A program made the position numbers and the translations under genes. A DNA stretch of 64,000 bases, taken from contig NC_053421.1 in assembly GCF_016859285.1 (NCBI RefSeq), positions 831,971 through 895,970 on the forward strand, given 5' to 3'. Below the pieces are notes generated by a model. That model was not told the origin of the DNA and made no database searches. It saw only the letters and a program-made list of their open reading frames with translations. Source of the DNA: Xiphias gladius. Taxonomy: Eukaryota > Chordata > Actinopteri > Istiophoriformes > Xiphiidae. Shown here piece by piece: positions 10,232 through 21,500 of this stretch (positions are counted from its first letter, which is position 1; each line of letters starts with the position of its first letter).

Positions 10232-10730
10232 ACCACTCACAGGGCACTCAGGCCAGCTCCTCCCGACACTTCAAGGTCTCGTTTTTACAGAACAGATCCA
10301 CCACCAGGTATCAATGAGACCACTGATGGCACAATAATAAAAGGTCCCATTGAGCAGGGCCACAGAGAGCCACATTATAGGAGCCACACAAGCACCAGTG
10401 AAGATGCTAATGAACACCCTGAGGCAGTCGAAGCAGTTCCCCCATGGGCAAAGCTTCATAGGATTGAGGCAGCAGCCAGTATAGAACTTCCACAAACGGG
10501 TGCTGAAGAACAGACCAAAAACCATTAGCACTGCAGCAAAGGAAGGAAAGTCAGCCCAGCAGGGGAAGTCAGCCCATATGCGAAGTTCTTGTTGTGGTTG
10601 CAGTGGGGCACTGAAAGGAGACCATGGAGAAGACTTGCTTCCCGCCTATAGTCAGGAGAGCCATGAAACTGTAGCCAATGGTGGCTTTCTGGTTCATGAC
10701 GAAATGCAGGACAGTCTGGAAGTCATCCAC
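10232..10730 (-). pseudogene. calhm5: CALHM5-like exon 1, broken by frameshifts, a stop and a LINE insertion
   Basis: Reading down from 10730, the translation matches the CALHM5 N-terminus ('DDFQTVLHFVMNQKATIGYS', then 'FMALLTIGGKQVFS'). The usual initiator Met is a GTG valine codon at 10728-10730. The frame shifts just after the conserved 'CP' of the C-P-C motif (about 10606). An 18-bp tandem duplication ('GGGCTGACTT...') sits at about 10545-10585. The third transmembrane region ('VAPIMWLSVALLNGTFYYC') is readable in the 10271-10531 frame. Another shift follows near 10310, then an in-frame TGA near 10236 just before the expected late Cys. Homology stops at about 10231, where a LINE 3' end begins, so the last 20-25 codons and the donor site are missing. 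Assembly error could explain one shift but hardly all of these lesions. Confidence 0.8.
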
Positions 10731-12199
10731 AGTGTCAGTGGGGACCTGCTCTACAAGAAATTAACCCCAAGTGAAAGACAACAACAAGGAGTGAAAAGTG
10801 AAAAAGCTGAGTGTCTTTAAAGCCTGCAGTCATTCCCTAGTCATTGTTTCACAGCTGTAGACAAAACACAACTGCCAAGCCTGCCTCAAACCCGCCCTTC
10901 GGCTGATTCTCTTCAGGCTCTTCCTTCAGACAGTAAGATGCTCCCTCGCACCCACTACCTCTTTATTCACCAAATGTACTCTTCTCCAAAGGAGAGTCCC
11001 TGCTGTGCTGCCACTAAAAGGAAAGGTAAAGCCCCAGTGGTAAAAAGTTACATCCTCATGCCCCTTCCCTTTTTTGTTCACATTTACATGCCTCTTTATA
11101 TGTTTGTCTTTCCTGCTCTGACAGTTTTGAGGTACTCATGAGGAAAAATACTGCTGGTCTGGTTTGATCACCAGTCTGTTGACAGTGATGTAATCTGGAA
11201 TGCAGTGTGAAACAGAAAACAATAAAACACCAAAGGAACTGAAATAGTGTCATCCTTCCTGTTTCTGTTCACTTTTATGAGAAGCAGTCGTTTCTTTACA
11301 TGAAATAAGTATGGCAACTTGATTTTTTTCTCTTGTCAGCAGCACTTGCATTCAACAATGATGAAATCTACTATTTTTAATGATGAAACGTGCAAAGAGG
11401 AAAGGCATACATACAATAAATCATGCAGAAAGAGAGCTTTCATTCATTCTATTGAAATGTTTCCATAGAGAACAGACCATTGTTGCAGAGACAGAGAGAG
11501 GCAGTCAGAGTGGAGTGGGGAGCTGATCACATCCTCTTGATGATTTTTCTGTTCTCCATTCCCACAAGAGTGACTACTCAGACTACAACACTCTGAGGGC
11601 ATTATACAGTAAGTCATGAAACATCCTCTGCACACAAGAAACATCATTATCTGTTGGCACTAACACAATCACTACAGTTACCAGTTTGCTTTTTTGAATG
11701 AACAATGAAAATGTACAGGGTGTCACATGTTTAAAAGAACTACATTCTTTTCATCACTGTTGCTCATATGCTGAATGTTTGCATGTATGTATGCAGTCGA
11801 CCAGCAGTGCACAGGAAGTGGTAAGCTCTTGCAACCAATGTATGAAGGTGACACATTTCCTGTTTAAGCCTACATAGACATGGTATTTGGTGTTCATTTG
11901 GTGTTCATTTGATAGTTCAGCCTGAACAATCAAGGAGCAATTGTACAGCTACGCTAGATTGTCTACTTAATAATTAGGCAAATACAATTTCCTATGAGAG
12001 AAATATATGAGGTGACTCTTTAGACAGTCTTCACCCATACAAAGCACAAGTCTTTCATCTCTCAATGCCCCTTGGCTCTTTTGATAGATTCCTGTGCCAA
12101 ACCTGCATTGTGTGCAATTCACTGATGATCTCAGTACAACTCATATATCAGCAGACTGGTCTAACCCTAACCCAATCCTTTGAAGCTGAAACAAAATCC
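10731..12199. other. Intergenic stretch between the two CALHM genes
   Basis: No conserved coding frame is seen. It should contain the promoter of the CALHM5-like gene (near 10731) and the 3' UTR of the CALHM6-like gene (below 12200). No clear polyadenylation signal or repeat was recognised. Confidence 0.45.
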
Positions 12200-14436
12200 T
12201 CACAGTGCCATTCTGCCATCATCTACAAAATTAAGAACAACAGGGTTGTGATCAGCCTCGCCTGTCTTGACCGAAGCCATCCTCATCATCCTGTTGCCGG
12301 ACTCCTGGTAGTTCTCCACATACCAGTGCAAGGTACTGTAGTACTGTTCTTTGGTGCTAAACTTGTAGAGGGAGGAAATCTTCTCCCAGTCCTTGTTGGA
12401 AGGGGTCGTGATGGTTTCAGGTGGTGTCTGGTTGAAGAAACTCTTAAGGTTCCTCTCAGCGAGCTCTTTGGCGTGTTTAGCGGTGTATGAATCAATCAGG
12501 TTACTCTCCTCCTGAGCATATGCCTTCCAGAACTTGAGCTGCAGGTAGCTGATGGGGGAGGTGCACCGAGCCAGACATATCAGCAGCAGGTTCGACAACA
12601 TGGTGGCGGCGATGAGCAGCCAACCCATAATCTGTGGTCACCATTAACACACAGTATCGGTTTATATTTCAGGTATAGGAGATGAAAAATAATTTTAAAG
12701 ACCTAGATATATTTGTCACAAATTAAAATGTGAGATGAGATGAAAATTAAATATATAGATAAAATAACAAGAGAACAAAGTTTTATGCTACTTTGCACAT
12801 TAATGGCTACAACTGAAAACAAACTGTCGGGATTTCAATACTGAAGGAGTGTAAGGATAAGTCAGCATGCTAATGCTAAGTGTCTCCCTGACTACAGTAA
12901 GTGTTTGAAACATAACTTTTATACACAAAAATAAAGGGGGCAGATTTTGAAGGTAAACATGTTCAACATTCAGAAAACGTTTAAAAAACACGAGAAACAT
13001 GTCAAATCAATAGAATGAATGAACCTGAAAACTGAAAGTTGCACACAGAAAAAAACCTTCACACACTAAATCCAAACTCACATTACAAAAGAACAGATAT
13101 GAAACTCTTCATATCTGCCATGCACATCATCATAATATTGTATTGGAGATGTTGTTTCTTTTTTTTCAACATAGATTTTTCTCTGATTGACCTTTGAAAG
13201 TTTTGGTGAGTGCAAATTTCAATTTTCACATTTGCAAGGTCTCGCATTTCTTATACAAGCTCTCAGTAGTTACATTCACATTCATGGCCTCTCAAAATGT
13301 CACATTATTTTGCTTAACATTTGCTTAATGCTGCTGGTTTAGTTGAGTGGAATCTGCCCCATCATATCACTATATTACTTATACTGCATAATAAAATGTT
13401 AAAAACTCACAAATTTTTCATGGATAGTACACAGATGATGCTGTCCACTCTTTACATAACTTTTGTAATTTTATATTTTATATACTGTGTAATTTTTCTC
13501 TCTCATCATTCACCCACTGGCACCTATAAAGCCAAGGAAGAAAGTTTTTGTGAGGCAAGTTTTTTCCTTTGATCCATGTAGGTAGGTAGGCTGGACTTCC
13601 ACCTCATGCTGGCCTTTGACTGTCTTGACTTTGAGGCTATAATAAATGGCTACACAACTGTCTGACAGATTATTATATATATTACAGTATAATATTCTCA
13701 TTATTATACCCACATCAAACCTTACAACTCTGCTAAGACATATTCATCAGAGGGCTGAAGCATTTTCAACCACTTAACTTTAATCACATTTAATTACATA
13801 AAATAAAATTGCCCTTGTTGGAAAAGTAGTATTTATGGAGAAGCGGCAGAGTAGCACAGTCACATCAATACTGACCTGAGACTGAGCTCTCAGGGTGAGC
13901 AGAACATCCTCTCTGTCAGCCTGTGGTACACTGCTGTCTCTCCCACAGGGGAACCTGAGCAGCTCCTTCACACACTGGGCCTGTGAGTCCTTATCTCCAC
14001 ACAGATGCTTGTTGTAAGCGCTCACATTGGTCCCGGTCATCAAACACTCGTAGTAGTTCCCGTTGAGCAAAGCTACAGCAATCCAGCTGGAAGGCGCCAC
14101 CAGCGCCATGGTGCTGATTTGGAAGAGGACCATCCCGTTGGCAGTCAGCCGTCTCCAGCGGCACAGCTTGGCCCTGTGCTGACACAGACCCGTCAACACC
14201 TTCCACGTCTTCATACTCAGGATGTAACCCAGCAGCAATAGAGCCAGAGCAGGTACCAACAGGAACACCATACCGTACAAGAAGTTCATCTCATTGCAGG
14301 GACACCTAAACATCGTTGAGGAGAAGATCTGTTCCCCTCCTGCTGTTAACAGGGCCACCAGCCCGAAACCAAGGTTGGTCTGTTTGTTGACAATGTTGAG
14401 AACCGTCTTAAACTTATCCATGTCTGACTGCTGCAT
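12200..14436 (-). CDS. calhm6: CALHM6-like channel protein, two exons, apparently intact
   Basis: Exon 1 is 14436-13876 (donor CAG/GTCAGT, phase 0); exon 2 is 12631-12200 (acceptor CCACAG before ATTATG). Together they give 330 residues, within the usual CALHM size. CALHM proteins assemble into large-pore, voltage- and calcium-sensitive plasma-membrane channels. Visible features are the family start 'DKFKTVLN', a first membrane segment about 22-40, 'RCPCN' with Cys45 and Cys47, a second segment about 52-73, and a third about 102-124. The extracellular Cys131, Cys146, Cys155 and Cys164 come next, with a sequon at Asn137 and the 'LRAQSQ' exon end. The fourth segment opens exon 2 ('IMGWLLIAATMLSNLLL'), followed by the cytoplasmic helices ('LAERNLKSFF', 'EQYYSTLHWYVEN'). 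A second Met at 14421 matches the usual family start better than 14436. The intron (12632-13875) shows no recognisable element. Assignment to CALHM6 rather than CALHM5 rests on the N-terminal and pore-region wording. Confidence 0.88.
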
Positions 14437-14611
14437 GACAGAGTGTTTATTTTCAAACGGTCACATTTTCACTTCCACTTCTTTCCATCTCTCGTCATCA
14501 CCACTCAGTTCCCCCTTTAAACCACCAACGGCACCCACAGGTGTCAGTCTGCTCACTATGGTCTATTTATGGGTGTAGAGCTACACCTGCTGCATAGCCC
14601 AAAGTCTCCCA

Positions 14612-17600
14612 TATATATATATATAGGTGGAGTTTTAGCCATTTTTAACTCAAGCCTAATAATTAACCCTAAACTTAAACTCAGTTATAACTTTGAATGC
14701 CTGGTTCTTAGTCTTACAAATCCATCATGGAAAACTTTAAAGCCTATTCTATTTGTTATAGTGTACCATGCTACTGGCCCATAGTCTGATTTTTTATCTG
14801 AATTTTCAGAGTTTTAACAAGTTAAGTCCTTAGTAGAGATAAAGTAGTTATGGTAGGTGATTTTGATATTCATGTGGATGTTGATGATAGCCTTAGCACT
14901 GCGTTTATCAGATTATTAGACTCAATTGGCTTTGCTCAGAGTGTAAATAAACCCACTCACTGTTTTAATCGCACCCTCAACCTCGTTCTGACTTATGGCA
15001 TCAAAATTGAACATTTAATAGTCTTACCACAGTATCCTCTTTTATTAGACCATTATTTAATAACTTTTGAATTCCTGTTACTCGACTACACACTCTTAGG
15101 CAAAAATTTATTTTCTAGATGTCTATCTGATAGTGCTGTAGCTAAATGTAAGGAACCGATTCCATCAGCATTTAATTCACTGCCATGTTTCAAATATAAC
15201 AGGACTCCTATGCTAACTTTAGTCCCTCCCAAATTGATCATTTTGTTGATAGTGCTGCAGACTCAATGAGAATGACACTTGACTCTATTGCCCCTCTAAA
15301 AAAGAAGATAATTAAACAAAGGAGGTTAGCTCCATGATTTAACTCCCAAACCCACATATTAAAGCAAACTACGCAAAAACTTGAAAGGATATGGTGTTCT
15401 ACCAAACTGGAAGAATCCCACTTACCCTGGCATGATTGTCTTAAAACATATAGGAAGGCCCTCTGTAATGCCAGAACAGCCTATTACTATTAGGTTTCTT
15501 TTCAGTTCTGTAGCCAGGCTGACAGAGAGTCATAGCTACATTGATCTATGTATTCCCATAGCTCCCAGTATTGACAATTTCATGAGCTTCTTCAATGATA
15601 AAATTCTAACTATTAGAGACAAAATTCACCACCTCCTGTCCTCAACCAGCCCTGATTTATCTTCAAACACAGGTACCTTAGAAACAGCTGTAAAATCTGA
15701 TATATACTTAGACAGTTTTTCTCCCATCGACTTTCGCCAACTGACTTCAACAATATCTTCATCTAAACCATCCACTTGCACCACTTTACAAGATATAATC
15801 AATATGTCTTTATTAAAAGGCTATGTACCGCAGTCCTTTAAAACAGCTGTAATTAAACTTCTTCTTAAAAAGCCTACTCTTGATCCATATGTCTTAGTCA
15901 ACTATACAGCCATATCTAACCTTCCCTTTCTCTCTAAGATCCTTGAGAAAGCTGTTGCCAACCAGTTGTGTGACTTTTAACATGATAACATGTAAAGGAT
16001 TTTCAGTCAGGATCTAGAGTGCATCATAGCACAAAGACAGCACTGGTGAAAGTTACAAATGTCTCTGTACTTGTCTTTTTAGATCTTAGTCCTGCATTTG
16101 ATACCATTGACCATCATATCCTATTACAGAGACTGGAACATTTAATTGGCTTTAAAGGAACAGCTCTAAGCTGGTTTAAATCCTATTTATCAAATTAACT
16201 TCAGTTTGTGCACATTAATGATGAATCCTCCATATACCCAAAAGAAACACTCCATAAACCTCCATTGCTATGCTGATGATACCCAATTGTATATGTCCAA
16301 TTAAGCCCAATTAAACCAATCAGTTAGCTAAACTTCAGTCATGCCTTAAGGACATAAAGCCGTGGATGACTGGCAATTTTTTGCTGTTAAACTCAGACAA
16401 AACTGAAGTTATTGTACTTGTCCCCCAACACCTCAGAAACACATTATCTGATGATAAAGTTACTCTGGATGGCTTTGCCCTGGCCTCCAGCACCACTGTT
16501 ACGAACTTGGAGTTCTCTTTGATCAGGATATGTCCTTTAACTCCCATATAAAACAAACTTGAAGGTCTGCCTTTTTTCACCTACATAACATTGCAAAAAT
16601 CAGGCACATCCTTTCTCAAAAAGATGCAGAATAACTAGTCCATGTTTTTGTTACCTCTAGGCTGGATTATTGTAATTCCTTATTATCAGGCTGTCCCAAC
16701 AAATCTTTAAATACTCTCCAGCTGAACCAGAATGCTGCAGTGCGTGTCCTGACAGGAATTAGGAAAAGAAATCACATTTCTCTTGTGTTAACTTCTCTGC
16801 ATTGGCTCCCTGTAAAATTCAGAATATAATTTAAAATTCTCCTCCTCACTTAAAAAGCCATTAATGGTGAGGCACCATCATATCTTGAGGCACTTATAGT
16901 ACCCTATTACCCCACTAGAACACTGCGCTCCCAGAATGCAGGCTTACTTGTGATTCCTAGAGTCTCCAAAGGTAGAATGGGAGGCAGAGCCTTCAATTAT
17001 CAGTGGAACCATCTTCCAATTTTGGGTCCGGGAGGCACACACCCTCTCCGCATTTAAGAGTAGGCTTAAAACCTTCCTTTTTGATAAAGCTTACAGCTAG
17101 CGCTGGCTCAGGCTTGTCTTTAACCATCCCCTAGTTATGCTATTATAGTCCTATACTGCCGGGGGACTTCCCATGATGCACTGAGCTCCTCTCTCCCCCT
17201 CTTCCTCTCCAACTGTACGCATTCGTATCGCATCAATGCTCGTTAATAACTTGACTTCTTCTCAATGCCCACACTGTCCAAATGCACCCTAGTTTTGTGC
17301 TTTCTCATCTCTCTCCTTTCTTCTCCAGTCGGTTTCTGCAGGTATTTCTGCCCCAGGTGCTAGAGCGTCTGTATCTGTGACTACCAGCCATCTACTCCCC
17401 CCATGATCCTGTTCAGCACCTGCTGTTTTAATTTTTTTGATTATCATTACAATTATTATATTTAGTTTTACTAGTATTATTATTCACCCTATTATTATAA
17501 TAATTAGTTTTATTATTAATCTCATTATTGTTATACATCTTTATGTTGTACCTGTACTGTGCTATGTTCTCTTTCCTCCCTCCTGTATAATAATATTTCT

Positions 17601-17640
17601 CATCTGGACTGTATTAGACTAGCAATGAAACTGTTTTTCA
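14612..17640 (+). mobile_element. 5'-truncated, degenerate LINE (jockey-group non-LTR retrotransposon)
   Basis: The endonuclease part is seen at 14850-15100 ('GDFDIHVDVDDSL', then 'SVNKPTHCFNRTLNLVLTYG'). Reverse transcriptase follows in broken frames at about 15700-16300 ('GYVPQSFKTAVIKLLLKKPT', and 'YADDTQLYMS' near 16270). The thumb and C-terminal domain lie at 16330-17100 ('LLLNSDKTEVIVL', 'STFKSRLKTFLFDKAYS'). A 3' UTR rich in ATT repeats reaches about 17640. Many stops and shifts make it inactive. Its 5' end corresponds to about 48915 in the second copy. Placement within the CR1/L2/Rex group is uncertain. Confidence 0.85.
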
Positions 17641-18572
17641 AAATTTCTGTACACAATTTATTTAAAGTAAAAAAAAAAAAGTGCTTTTTTCTGCATATTG
17701 ACATAATTGGTTATCAACAGTGAAAGGTTCAATTAATGATCTGATGGGGAAAAAATAATATTGCAAATAACCATTAGTTACAATTTTATGTCTCACGGAG
17801 GGGGGGGGGGCTGGACATTTTGAGCTTCAATCAGCTGCCTTACAAAGATTTGTGAGCAGAGCTCAATAGAAAAGAACACTACGCTTTAGTAAAGGACTGG
17901 AGGGGTAACGTGGATGTTAGGGAGAGGGTTGGGACTGATCATCCAAAAGACAACTAATAGGCTATATCGGAAAATTTTTAAAAACAAATTTATTTAGAAA
18001 AGCTAGATTTATGTTTTTTTAAATAGTTTAATCAATCAGTCATCATCTAACTATATTGAACTGACTCCCGTGCAATTTGTTTTCTCTTAGTTTGAGTGGG
18101 TTTACTTTGTGCTGTAGGCTTGGCTTTTTGAATGAAGCAAACCCATCTTAAAGTCATACTGCTTTAGGGAATATGATGGTAATATTATATGAGCTGACAG
18201 TAAAGACTGAATGATTAAATTATTTACATGACTGGAGCTATGCCTGTGTTGAAGAAGTAGATACTCACATTCTTTTCAAATCACTAATCAAACCTCGTCT
18301 TTTCCTACCCTGTCCATGAACGGAAAGGGGGCGGTATTGCGTTATAACGCGTTGGCTCCATACTGTTACCAACCACCAAAGAAAAATCTGCTCAGAGCGG
18401 ACTAGACGATAGAACCAGGCGGACTTCGGCTAGAACATCGTCTGTCTGAAACATTTGAATTAAATATTCATCTATAATTTTAACGTTTCCTCTGGCGGTC
18501 AACGGGATTTAAGCTAATCTAATTCTAACTACATATATAGGGTTTCTTACTGTCTTCGAAAAGGCCCCAGAA
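17641..18572 (+). promoter_or_regulatory. cnot10: CNOT10 upstream region and presumed 5' UTR
   Basis: The stretch changes from AT-rich to more CpG-containing near 18310-18450 (for example 'GCGGTATTGCGTTATAACGC'). This fits a TATA-less housekeeping promoter just ahead of the ATG at 18573. The transcription start cannot be placed from sequence alone. Confidence 0.4.
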
Positions 18573-21500
18573 ATGGCAGAAAATGCAGGTGAGTATGTCA
18601 GCTAACACTAGCTGGATAGCTAGCTATGGTCAGTTAGAGCTAGCTTTACCTCCGTGAACAGATGCGCTGTTCATTGCAGTTTGTCAGATGATTAAGTGGT
18701 AATGTACTTTGCAGAGAATCGGTGATGTAACAATCAGTTGGTCACTAGGTTCAGTTCAGTTCGATTTTATTTATATAGTGCCACATTATAACATACATCA
18801 TCTCAAGGAAGTTTACAGAGTAAGATCAAGACCGTACAATATTATAGAGAGAAACCTAACAGTTTCCACCATGAGCTTTCATGGCTAAGCTGTTCTCTAG
18901 CCTAACCACCCAGGTAACCCCTTTCACAACGCCTGTCCCAGTTAACGTTAGCTTAGCCGAGATGCGTGTTTGAACTTCGTTTAGAAACATCAAGTTGGAT
19001 TGTCTTCCCTACCAGCAGGACATAAACGACCCATAAATGTCCTAAGACCTCTAGCTTTAACGTCGTCTTTTGGTCAAATCACCAAGCAGTAATAATATTT
19101 AACGGTAACTCCACAGGCATCTCTCAACTTTGAGTAATGTACAGTTAGCGTTAGCAGGGTGAGCCCGCTGACATGGAAGCGTTAGTCAAATACATTTTAT
19201 TGAGTTAATTAAATGTAACCGGAGTTTAAGAGAAATGTAAAAGATTGTGTAAAGTTGATGTAATATCAGAATGAACGTTTTATGTACGAGGCTATAAAAT
19301 GTCACATTTTTGAACGAGGATCTCAGGTTATCAGTCAACTGTCACGTCATGTACACTCGGTGGCCACTTTATCACAGGTACACATGTACACCTATTCCTT
19401 AATGCGAGTATCTAATCGGCCTATGTGGCAGCAAGTCAAGACATTAAAACCTGCACACACGGTGAAGAGTTTCAGTTGTTAAGACTAAGCATCAGAATGG
19501 GGACAAAATGTGATCCGAGTGACTCTGAGTGTGGCATGATTGCTGGTGTCAAATGGTTAAGAGTATCTCACAAACTGCAGATCTGGGATATACACCACAA
19601 CAGTTTCTGAGTTTATCGAGAATGTTGTGAAAAACAAAAAACATCCAGTGAGTGGCAGTTCTGTGGGCAAAAACACCTTATCATTGAGGGAGGTTAGTGA
19701 AGAATGACCAGACTAGTTAAAGCTGAATGGAAGTGGACAATAACTCACATAACCAGTGGTGAGCAGAAAGGCATCTCTGATCACACAGCCAGTAAAACCT
19801 TAAAGCGGACCACAGCAGGTTCCTCTCCTGTTCGCTAAGAACAGGAAAACTGAAGCTGCAGTGGGCACAGGTTAATGAGAACTATACAGCTGACGACTGA
19901 AAAACAACATGAATCCATGGATCCATCCTGCCTTTTATCAACAGTTCAGGCTGCTGTTTGTCGTGTAATTGTGTGCGGAATACTATCTTGCACACATTAG
20001 GCCTCTTGATAAATACCAGCTGATTTAAAGCAATGCCCACACTGTCCAAATGCACCCAAATTTATTTAAACGAAACCTACCACAGTATGGCACCTGTGAC
20101 GAATGACACGGTTATAGTTAGGTACATAAGTGTTTGCGAATACATTTCTGTAATTTTACCTCTGTACTCCACCATGGAGCCATTAAGATGTTATTGAAGT
20201 GTAGACTATCAGCTTTAATTCCAGGGATTTAACAATAATATTGCAACTATAACTGTTTAGGAATTACAGCCATTTTTATCCATAGTTCCTCCATTTTAAG
20301 AGGTTCAAAAGTAATGCGACAAACTAACAAAATTATAAATATAAAAATAATTTTTAATACTTGGGTGAAAATCCTCCGCAGTCAATGACTGTTTGAAGTC
20401 TGGAAACCATGGACATCACCAAATGCTGAGATTCCTCCCTTGAGATGCTTTGCCAGGCCTTTACTGCAGCCACCTTAGGTTGCTGCTTATTTGTGGGTCA
20501 TTCAGTCCTCAGTTTTGTCTTCAGTAAACGAAAATCATACTCAGTTGGGTTGAAGTCAGGTGACTGACTTGGCCATTGAAGAATATTCCATTTCTTTGCC
20601 TTGAGAAGCTCTTGGGTTGGTCTCGCAGTATGTTTTGGGTCATAATCCATCTGTACTGTGAAGCAGCATTTTGCAGAATCTGACCAGATATTATAGCCCT
20701 ACAAACTTCAGAGTTCATCCTGCTATCAGCAGTCACATCATCAATAAACACCAGTGACCCTGTTCCATTGGCAGCCATACATGCCTATTCCATAACACTG
20801 CCTCCACCATGTTTGACAGATGATGCGGTATGTTTTGGATCACAAGCCATTCCTTTCCCTCTCTATTCTCTCCTCCTACCATCATTCTGGTACAAGTTAA
20901 TCTTGGTCTCATCTGTCCTTGCCTCTTTAGAGGTTTTGTGGCAAAATCTAATCTGGGCTTTTTGTTCTTGAGTGTTACCAATGCTGTGCACCTTGTGGTA
21001 AACCCTCTGTATTTACATTCATGAAGGCATCTCTTGATTGTACTTTGACAATGATATGCCTACCTCCTCGAGAGTGTTCTTGGCCTGGCTAGATGCTGTG
21101 AAGGGATTTTTCTTAACCAAGGTGGTGTTGCTGAACTCGCCAGTGCATTCCTTCTTTTTAAGAATGTACCACATTGTTTATTTGGCCATCTATCTGCTAT
21201 CTTTGTGATAGGCTTTTTTTTTTCAGTTTAACGATGGCCTCCTTCGTTTGCATCGACACCTCTTTGGATTACATATTCAGTGTTCCCATAAACAGCTACC
21301 AAATACAAAGTCAGCACTTTTAATCAAGTCCAGACCATTTTAGCTGTTTAATCTGTCATGAAATTTAAAAAAAATGGCTGTAATTCCTAAACAGTTAATG
21401 CAAAAAAATTTTAAAACTCGAATAAAAGCTTAAAGTCTACACTTCAATCAAATCTAGTTGCCTTCATTTCAAAATCCATTGTGGTGGTGTATAGAGGCAA

